NCBI GenBank assembly: GCA_937919945.1
Contig: CALESY010000054.1
Coordinates: forward strand, 1-7,152
Origin: an uncultured Chitinophagaceae bacterium
GTDB taxonomy: Bacteria; Bacteroidota; Bacteroidia; Chitinophagales; Chitinophagaceae
Length of the DNA: 7,152 bases
Reading direction: 5' to 3'
This document shows, piece after piece, positions 1-5,193 of the stretch. Both the position numbers and the translations under genes were made by a program. Each line of letters opens with the position of its first letter. Position 1 is the first letter of the stretch. The notes below the pieces were generated by a model. The model did no database searches and was not told the origin of the DNA. It was given only the letters and a program-made list of their open reading frames with translations.

Positions 1-144
1 TTATATGATTATTTAACAATAACGTTGAATATTGGCAGAGTATTTATACACACTACATTACTTGTAGTCAACGTCATCACCTACGTCGGCTTTGGTACGG
101 TATTTCTTTTATACAAAAAAATGCAAACAGCACATGGAAGGTAG
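1..144 (+). CDS. C-terminal fragment of an unidentified membrane protein (5' end outside window)
   Basis: The frame beginning at base 1 is open for 47 codons and stops with TAG at 142-144. It has no ATG before position 121, so if real it is the tail of a gene that starts upstream of the window. The translation contains one clear hydrophobic segment (about residues 15-38, rich in V, I, L, F and G, including LLVVNVITYVGFGTVFLL) followed by a short basic tail (YKKMQTAHGR). This is the usual look of a last transmembrane helix ending in the cytoplasm. The stop lies 11 bases inside the next gene, a histidine kinase, which suggests co-transcription and translational coupling. The fragment is too short to assign a family. 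A chance open frame of this length is possible, but the helix-plus-basic-tail pattern and the neat overlap argue for a real gene end. Confidence 0.55.
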   Translation, partial: LYDYLTITLNIGRVFIHTTLLVVNVITYVGFGTVFLLYKKMQTAHGR

Positions 145-907
145 TTCTGTATTGTTTCTGTTTATTGCTGGCACGCTCCTGCTGTCGCTGTTTGCGTTTT
201 TCCTTGTCATCTACTTGCAGGTGCAAAAACGCAAGCAAAACCGTTTCCGTATAGAAAAGGAACAACTGCAACAGGAGATATTAAAAACAGGGCTGGAGGT
301 GCAGGAGCAGGCCATCAACAATATATCGCGAGAGTTGCACGATAATATTGGCGCAAGGCTCAGTGCCGTACTACGGTACATACAGGTAGTAGAGGCTAAT
401 CCCGCTGCTGCCAATGCCGGCGATTTGCTGCAAGAGTCCGGGAGCACGCTTACGGAAGCTATTAAAGACATGCGCAACATCAGCCATATACTAAGCAGCG
501 ATTATGTGATGGAAAACGGGCTGATAGAATCTGTTTACAAAGAGGTGGAGTATATACGCAAAACTACAGGTATAGATGCGATGGTATTGGTAGAGGGAGA
601 TTATTACAACCTGAATAACGGGCACGAGCTTATCATCTTCCGTATGGTGCAGGAGGCGATATCCAACACACTGAAATACGCTAAAGCAACCCACTTGCGT
701 ATACGCATGAGCTATGATGAAGATTTTTTTGAGCTCTTTATATCAGACGATGGTATCGGGTTTGATGCAAATGTTGCATCTTCAGGTATTGGTATTGCCA
801 ATATGAAGAACAGGGCACGAATGCTAAAGGCAAACCTGGATATTAATTCATCTCCCGGAAGCGGTACTACCATCATATTAAACATGAAAGTGGATGAAAA
901 GGCATGA
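134..907 (+). CDS. membrane-anchored sensor histidine kinase, NarX/DegS (HisKA_3) type
   Basis: This 257-residue kinase should autophosphorylate on His and pass the phosphate to the adjacent response regulator. Residues 6-28 form one transmembrane helix, then comes a basic, coiled-coil-like linker (about 30-62). The dimerisation/phosphoacceptor box is ISRELHDNIGARLSAV with His69 as the likely phosphorylated residue. The ATP-binding domain shows an N box (QEAISNTLKYAKA, 173-185), a G1 box (DDGIGF, 205-210) and a G2 box (GIGIANMKNRA, 218-228). No extracytoplasmic or PAS/GAF sensor domain is visible; the protein is little more than an anchor plus kinase core. I chose the ATG at 134 because it overlaps the upstream stop by 11 bases and begins just before the membrane helix. 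An in-frame TTG at 92 would add 14 unlikely residues. The 3' end overlaps the regulator by 14 bases. The signal sensed is unknown and may come from a partner membrane protein. Confidence 0.93.
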   Translation: MEGSSVLFLFIAGTLLLSLFAFFLVIYLQVQKRKQNRFRIEKEQLQQEILKTGLEVQEQAINNISRELHDNIGARLSAVLRYIQVVEANPAAANAGDLLQESGSTLTEAIKDMRNISHILSSDYVMENGLIESVYKEVEYIRKTTGIDAMVLVEGDYYNLNNGHELIIFRMVQEAISNTLKYAKATHLRIRMSYDEDFFELFISDDGIGFDANVASSGIGIANMKNRARMLKANLDINSSPGSGTTIILNMKVDEKA

Positions 908-1565
908 AAAATATAGGGTAGCTCTGGCAGACGACCACGCCATACTACGTAAAGGGCTGGTATTTATTGTTAATAGCTTTGAACAATATGAAGTAACAAT
1001 AGATGCCGCAGACGGCCAGGAGCTCATAGATAAAATAGAAAAAGCTGAAGAAAAGCCTGACTACTGCATTATGGATATTCAGATGCATGGAATGAATGGC
1101 TACGATGCAACGAAAATTATAAAGCAAAAGTGGCCGCATATACATGTGCTGGCACTGTCAATGCACCAGAACGAGTTTACCATCATGCGGATGATGCGCA
1201 ACGGGGCACGTGGCTTTCTGCCTAAAGAAGCAGGCCCGAAAGATTTGCGCGATGCGATGGATGCCATGCGCGAAGGATATGTGTATTATTCAAACTTGTT
1301 GGATGAAAAAATTATTCTGCGAGCGCAGGAAGGCAAAGAATCAAAGATGCTTGACTTAACGGATACCGAAATTAATTTTTTGCGCTATTGCTGTACAGAC
1401 CTTGTATATAAAGAAATTGCCCCGCTTATGAACCTCGGGCAACGTACTATAGACTGGTACAGGGATAAGATGTATGAAAAATTAGGGGTAAATACACGGA
1501 CGGGGTTGGTATTATTTGCCATGCAGTTCGGGTTGGAACCGCATGATGTTAAAAATGCACAGTAG
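894..1565 (+). CDS. response regulator, NarL/FixJ type (receiver + LuxR HTH)
   Basis: This 223-residue cytoplasmic transcription factor is the partner of the kinase just upstream. The receiver domain (about 7-125) has the acidic pair Asp13-Asp14, the phosphoacceptor Asp61 in CIMDIQM, the switch Ser89 in LALSM and the invariant Lys111 in FLPKE, so all catalytic positions are present. The C-terminal LuxR-type helix-turn-helix (about 153-214) reads LTDTEINFL, then YKEIAPLMNLGQRTIDWYRD, then KMYEKLGVNTRTGLVLFA. The TIDWYRD recognition helix and GLVLFA ending resemble the Bacteroidota branch of the family, in which the usual TVxxH is replaced by an aromatic form. The ATG lies inside the last codons of the kinase (14-base overlap), so production of the two proteins is probably coupled. 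No target operator can be recognised in the window. The family and pairing are secure; the regulon is unknown. Confidence 0.95.
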   Translation: MKRHEKYRVALADDHAILRKGLVFIVNSFEQYEVTIDAADGQELIDKIEKAEEKPDYCIMDIQMHGMNGYDATKIIKQKWPHIHVLALSMHQNEFTIMRMMRNGARGFLPKEAGPKDLRDAMDAMREGYVYYSNLLDEKIILRAQEGKESKMLDLTDTEINFLRYCCTDLVYKEIAPLMNLGQRTIDWYRDKMYEKLGVNTRTGLVLFAMQFGLEPHDVKNAQ

Positions 1566-1607
1566 ATAGTATTATTTAAAGGGGCTGAGTTTGGTGGTAC
1601 AATAATG

Positions 1608-1625
1608 GGAAACAAGTATGTTTCC
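1608..1625. repeat. perfect 7-bp inverted repeat with 4-base loop
   Basis: GGAAACA (1608-1614) and TGTTTCC (1619-1625) are exact reverse complements around the loop AGTA. The dyad sits 42 bases past the regulator stop. No T run follows on either strand, so it is not a classical terminator. It could be an RNA 3'-end hairpin, a protein-binding dyad or part of a dispersed repeat; nothing in the sequence decides between these. Confidence 0.45.
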
Positions 1626-1774
1626 ACGGTGATAGGGTCTTTAGGTACAAACAAAACAAACTTCTCAAAGCTACGTACGAACAGCACTATATTTTACCCG
1701 CAATTACACGGGACTTTTACAGTTTTATTTTACGTTAATTTCGTTGCTTATTTTGTTTTAAGTAATTGATAGTT

Positions 1775-1835
1775 AGCTATTTGTAATTCACACTGTTTGT
1801 ATTTTTACAAATTAATAATAAGCTAATTTGTAATT
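1775..1835. repeat. imperfect direct repeat (AGCTATTTGTAATT / AGCTAATTTGTAATT)
   Basis: The first copy (1775-1788) and second copy (1821-1835) differ by one inserted A. The second copy forms the right arm of the terminator-like hairpin. The first copy could pair with the left arm (TTACAAAT) as an alternative, which would give two mutually exclusive folds. In sequence this AT-rich, such repeats may arise by chance. Confidence 0.35.
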
Positions 1836-1840
1836 TTTTT
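1805..1840 (+). terminator. probable Rho-independent-like terminator of the kinase/regulator operon
   Basis: TTACAAATTA (1805-1814) and TAATTTGTAA (1824-1833) form a perfect 10-bp stem with a 9-base loop, followed directly by seven T (1834-1840). The polarity fits termination of transcripts from the + strand, 240 bases beyond the regulator stop. On the - strand the same hairpin lies about 32 bases past the SGNH stop but is not followed by a T run. The stem has only one G-C pair, so it is weak for an intrinsic terminator. Confidence 0.45.
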
Positions 1841-1865
1841 AATCAGTTGTATCAACAAGAATAAG

Positions 1866-2891
1866 CTATTGATTAATAAAAGGCTGAAGATATTGTGCTG
1901 CTTTCTGATGGCCTGTTGCTCGCCAGTGTTTATCAAGTGGGTAGTAGTCGGTTTTAGATAGTATAGCACTCAGGTCGGCAAAACGTAGTCCTGTTTTTTT
2001 ACAAATATCCTGCATCAGCGCCAGAGAAGCATCTGCTTTGCCGGTTATGTAATAGCTGTAAGGCGGTACATACACAATCGTTATACGCGCTTGTTGCTGT
2101 GTTTGTATGGCTTGCAGGTTCACTGCTACTTGCAGTAGTGCATTTGCGCCGTTCAGTTTATTATCTCCTGTATGGTAGTCTTTATATAAATCTTTGTTGC
2201 CTGCATTTTTGATGGCGGCTAAGGTGTAGTAGGCAAGTATATTTTTTTGTGCAATTGTGTTGTGTATCATCCAGCCATTAGCGGTCTGCAGCCATGTATC
2301 AAAGGCTTCTTTTGTAGGGTTGTGCAGGCGTATGCCATTACCCTCTTGTACAAAATACGGGAATGCCCCGAACGATGTGTTCTGATTGTCCTGTAAATCA
2401 TTGGCACAAAAGAAGAGTAGTATATCCTTACCTTGTAATGTGCCACGTCTTTCCCATGCAAAAAGGGTCAGTAGTTCCTGTATATTACCATAGCCGGGTA
2501 CGCTCATGTTCAGTATTCTCGTGCCCGTTAGTTGTTCCAGTTGTTTTTCTACGCCTTCATTTTCTTCTACACCCCATCCCCATGCATAAGAGTCGCCTAC
2601 TATCAGTACATCTGGGTTGTTAAGTGATACATTATCATCTCTAAACCCGAATATGTTGGTACGTATGCCGGTACTAAATTCATTATTGGTAAAAGTAGTT
2701 TGCAAATCAGGCTTTAGTGTATAACCCCTACCTGCATCGTACACCACATTATCAGTATTGTACTGAAAAATATTTCTGGTGCGGAAGTATTGAGCGCTTG
2801 CTTGTTCTTCCGTTTTGAACACATCCATTAATACCGCTGCCAGTAGCAACGTAATGATAAATACAACAACGGATAACAATAGTTTTTTCAT
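1866..2891 (-). CDS. membrane-anchored SGNH/GDSL-like hydrolase
   Basis: This 341-residue protein has an N-terminal signal anchor (MKKL followed by a hydrophobic run to about residue 22), so the catalytic domain should lie in the periplasm. The SGNH fold blocks can be read in order: block I VGDSYAWGWGV with nucleophile Ser101; block II NMSVPGYGN (128-136) with the oxyanion Gly; block III FFCANDLQDN with Asn164; block V LDKHWRATGH with Asp320 and His322. The triad and oxyanion residues therefore look intact. Upstream of block I, TNIFGFRDD (78-86) matches the N-x-x-G-F-R-D stretch seen before the GDS motif in many bacterial proteins of this type, which include the AlgX-like group. Known members remove or transfer acyl groups on glycans or lipids; the substrate here is not evident. 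The start lies four bases after the radical SAM stop, so the two are almost certainly one transcript. Cys162 in block III replaces the small residue usual there. Confidence 0.85.
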   Translation of the reverse strand: MKKLLLSVVVFIITLLLAAVLMDVFKTEEQASAQYFRTRNIFQYNTDNVVYDAGRGYTLKPDLQTTFTNNEFSTGIRTNIFGFRDDNVSLNNPDVLIVGDSYAWGWGVEENEGVEKQLEQLTGTRILNMSVPGYGNIQELLTLFAWERRGTLQGKDILLFFCANDLQDNQNTSFGAFPYFVQEGNGIRLHNPTKEAFDTWLQTANGWMIHNTIAQKNILAYYTLAAIKNAGNKDLYKDYHTGDNKLNGANALLQVAVNLQAIQTQQQARITIVYVPPYSYYITGKADASLALMQDICKKTGLRFADLSAILSKTDYYPLDKHWRATGHQKAAQYLQPFINQ

Positions 2892-2895
2892 CGTA

Positions 2896-5088
2896 TTACA
2901 ATTGCAGCAGCCCTGCTTTGTATAATGTGTTCATGGGTTTATTGTCCCAAAACAATTCAAAATCTTCCAAACCTGCAGCTTCGTAGTTTTCTTTAAGTGA
3001 TTGCAGGGTTGTAGTTGTGATGTTGTTGACTGATAATGTTGGTAAGATACTCTCCAGCCATTTGCCTTGTACCTGCTCTATATGTATGGTATGTGTTTCG
3101 GTTTTTGTTTCAAAACGAAAAGAAGTCATATCCCAGCTATTCCCTTTCTTCGATTTAGTATAGTACTCCACTACAGGGGCATTACCAATAAACACTACTT
3201 TGGTGGTAGGCTTGCTGCTGATGTTTTCTTCTTGTAAAGCATTGACGATGAAGTCGGGTGCAATGCTTGTTTTAGGTACTTTGAAATCAAACCATTTATG
3301 CAACGGGTAATCAAGGCATGCGCCATGCATATAGTTGTGTAGCGATTTTTTGAGTCCGAAGCTGAAACTGTTATGGTCAACATCTGTCGCTTCGGTATAT
3401 TCAAGGTCGTTGTTGGCAAAGCTGCCTATGCCTTTCGTGGTAATGGTTACACCATATTTTTCAGGATTTAATCCTACAGGGCTATGTGCGGTGAGGGCAA
3501 ACTGGTGCCAGAATGCAGATTGTAAAATACCTGCCGCAAACAGCTGACGTACCATCTCAAGACTGTCTATCGTTTCCTGTGCCGTTTGGGTAGGGTAGCC
3601 ATACATCAGGTAGGCATGTACCATGATGCCAGCTTCGGTAAAGTGTTTATTAACCTTCGCTACTTGTGCTACCGTTATTCCTTTGTCTATCAGTTGCAGC
3701 AACCTGTCTGACGCTACCTCCAATCCGCCAGATACGGCGATGCATCCTGAAGCTTTCAGCAGCAAACATAAATCGCGTGTAAAGGCTTTTTCAAAACGTA
3801 CATTCGTCCACCAGCTAACTACTAATTTCCGCCTGATGATTTCTAATGCCAGCTCTCGCATCAATGCGGGTGGGGCTGCTTCATCTACAAAGTGAAAACC
3901 TGATTGCCCTGTTTGTGCTATCAGTTCTTCCATTCTGTCGCACAATAGCTGTGCAGCAATGGGTTCGTACAGTTTTATATAGGGTAATGATACATCGCAA
4001 AAAGTACACTTGCCCCAATAACAGCCATGAGCCATTGTTAGTTTGTTCCATCTGCCATCACTCCATAAGCTATGCATGGGGTTTACTACTTCTATAGCCG
4101 ATATATATTTATTCAATGGCAAATCGCTGTAGTCAGGTGTGCCTACTTGCCCCTGTTTATAATCTTTGCAACTCGGGTTGTCGAAATAGGTAACCTCGTT
4201 TTCGTGTAGCGCAAATGTCCGTTTCAGTTGTGCTATCGGTAGTTTGCCGTTTATGTATGTTATAAGGTTTTCAATAGGTGCTTCGCCATCATCAAGTGTT
4301 ATGTAGTCAAAGAATTCAAATACACGCTTATCGCTCAATGAACGTAACTCTGTATTGGGGAAGCCACCACCCATAGCTACTTTTATATGCGGATGGTTAT
4401 TTTTCAACCATTGCGCACTACGAAAGGCGGCAAACAAATTACCCGGAAACGGCACAGAAAATGCCACCATCGATGGCTGTACATCTGCTATACGTTGTGC
4501 CAGCAGTTCTACAGTCAGCGTGTCAATAAAGCCCAATGGTTTTTGTAGTGCATTATATAGCTCATCAAAACTATTAGCACTTCGGCCCAACTTTTCGGCA
4601 TATCTGCTAAACCCGAAATGCGGGTCAACACATTCCTGTATAAGGTCGCTCAGGTCTTCCAGATACATGGTGCACAGGTGCTTGGCTTTATCTTGTGTAC
4701 CCATTGTGCCGAAGCCATGTATCAAATCATCTAATTGTGCAAATCTGCCAGCCTCAGGGAGAAAATTACGCTTACATATTAGTTGTGCTAGTGTAGGGTT
4801 GTGCCCTTGCAGAAAACTGATAACCGCATCTATAGTGTGTATATAATCAGCCTGTAAAGCAATAATACGCTGTGCGTTTTCAGAGTAAGTGCTTGTTTTG
4901 TCTATCTGCGCAAACAATTGTTGTAGTCCTGTTTTAGAAAACAATGCCAGCGTTACCTCAATACCCATATCAGCCTGTACGGCAGCTATGCTTTTTGTGT
5001 TGAGAAACCCCTTCAGGTATGCAGTAGCTGGATAGGGGGTATTCAACTGCGTAAAAGGAGGTGTTATTAATAATACAGGTGCGCTCAT
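2896..5088 (-). CDS. B12-binding-like radical SAM enzyme with CX4CX2C motif, function unknown
   Basis: This 730-residue cytoplasmic protein has the architecture of cobalamin-domain radical SAM enzymes. The N-terminus (LLITPPFTQLNTPYPATAYL, 6-25) and residues 207-277 (MVAFSVPFPGN, KVAMGGGFPN, DYITLDDGEAP) match the two halves of the B12-binding Rossmann fold, separated by about 150 mostly helical residues. No DxHxxG cobalamin-ligand motif is present. The radical SAM core follows (about 350-565). Its cluster-binding cysteines are 356, 361 and 364 in HGCYWGKCTFCD, spaced CX4CX2C rather than CX3CX2C; the underlying codons confirm this. Later core motifs include GGLEVASDRLLQLIDKG (454-470) and HAYLMYGYP (491-499). 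Residues about 610-730 form a C-terminal domain I do not recognise. The ATG at 5088 lies 8 bases from a strong -7 element, giving a near-leaderless mRNA. Tight coupling to the SGNH gene suggests a shared pathway. Substrate unknown; peptide, lipid and RNA are all possible for this superfamily. Confidence 0.88.
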   Translation of the reverse strand: MSAPVLLITPPFTQLNTPYPATAYLKGFLNTKSIAAVQADMGIEVTLALFSKTGLQQLFAQIDKTSTYSENAQRIIALQADYIHTIDAVISFLQGHNPTLAQLICKRNFLPEAGRFAQLDDLIHGFGTMGTQDKAKHLCTMYLEDLSDLIQECVDPHFGFSRYAEKLGRSANSFDELYNALQKPLGFIDTLTVELLAQRIADVQPSMVAFSVPFPGNLFAAFRSAQWLKNNHPHIKVAMGGGFPNTELRSLSDKRVFEFFDYITLDDGEAPIENLITYINGKLPIAQLKRTFALHENEVTYFDNPSCKDYKQGQVGTPDYSDLPLNKYISAIEVVNPMHSLWSDGRWNKLTMAHGCYWGKCTFCDVSLPYIKLYEPIAAQLLCDRMEELIAQTGQSGFHFVDEAAPPALMRELALEIIRRKLVVSWWTNVRFEKAFTRDLCLLLKASGCIAVSGGLEVASDRLLQLIDKGITVAQVAKVNKHFTEAGIMVHAYLMYGYPTQTAQETIDSLEMVRQLFAAGILQSAFWHQFALTAHSPVGLNPEKYGVTITTKGIGSFANNDLEYTEATDVDHNSFSFGLKKSLHNYMHGACLDYPLHKWFDFKVPKTSIAPDFIVNALQEENISSKPTTKVVFIGNAPVVEYYTKSKKGNSWDMTSFRFETKTETHTIHIEQVQGKWLESILPTLSVNNITTTTLQSLKENYEAAGLEDFELFWDNKPMNTLYKAGLLQL

Positions 5089-5096
5089 TATTACTG

Positions 5097-5104
5097 CAAA
5101 AGTA
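5097..5104 (-). promoter_or_regulatory. Bacteroidota-type -7 element for the radical SAM/SGNH unit
   Basis: Read on the - strand, TACTTTTG is an exact match to the TAnnTTTG -7 consensus of the Bacteroidota primary sigma factor. The upstream -33 region (near CTTTCC) is a poor match. Only eight bases (CAGTAATA) separate the element from the ATG at 5088, so transcription should begin within a few bases of the start codon. Confidence 0.65.
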
Positions 5105-5130
5105 GTGCGAAACCGCTAAAGGAAAGAATG

Positions 5131-5160
5131 TTGTGGCTTTGCTACAATCAATTAAATTTG
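5131..5160 (+). promoter_or_regulatory. Bacteroidota-type promoter of the prolyl oligopeptidase gene
   Basis: TTG at 5131-5133 and TAAATTTG at 5153-5160 are separated by 19 bases, matching the TTG / 19-21 bases / TAnnTTTG arrangement of Bacteroidota promoters. Transcription would start near 5164-5168, giving a leader of about 30 bases. It would also place the in-frame ATG at 5128 outside the transcript, which supports the ATG at 5194 as the true start. Confidence 0.65.
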
Positions 5161-5193
5161 CTTTTCATTACTATACTTAGACGCCTTAGTTTT

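Larger units (their letters stand above)
1566..1865. other. convergent intergenic region with no convincing gene
   Basis: These 300 bases separate the stop codons of two convergent genes, the regulator (+) and the SGNH protein (-). The right half is strongly AT-rich. The region holds a short perfect hairpin at 1608-1625, a weak CCCG/CGGG dyad at 1697-1712 and an AT-rich hairpin followed by seven T at 1805-1840. A 54-codon frame from ATG 1605 to TGA 1767-1769 is open, but it has no supporting start signal and no recognisable domain. No -7 promoter element is expected here or was picked out. Confidence 0.7.

Noticed and set aside
92..133. TTG start giving a 271-residue kinase
   Set aside because: The 14 added residues (MVRYFFYTKKCKQH) are charged and unlike a kinase start, whereas the ATG at 134 directly precedes the membrane helix and overlaps the upstream stop.
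1385..1687. 100-codon open frame on the - strand
   Set aside because: Most of it is antisense to the helix-turn-helix end of the response regulator; no domain or start signal supports it.
1697..1712. CCCG/CGGG dyad as a terminator
   Set aside because: The stem is only four pairs with an eight-base loop and is not followed by an uninterrupted T run.
4355..4846. 163-codon open frame on the + strand opposite the radical SAM gene
   Set aside because: It lies wholly antisense to a well-supported gene, has a serine/cysteine-rich shadow composition and no recognisable domain.
5128..5193. ATG at 5128 as the start of the peptidase
   Set aside because: It would place 22 residues before a good signal peptide, and it lies upstream of the predicted transcription start set by the TAAATTTG element at 5153-5160.
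5089..5193. A small precursor peptide gene next to the radical SAM gene, as in peptide-modifying systems
   Set aside because: No open frame with a plausible start and peptide-like composition exists in the divergent gap; it is accounted for by two promoters.
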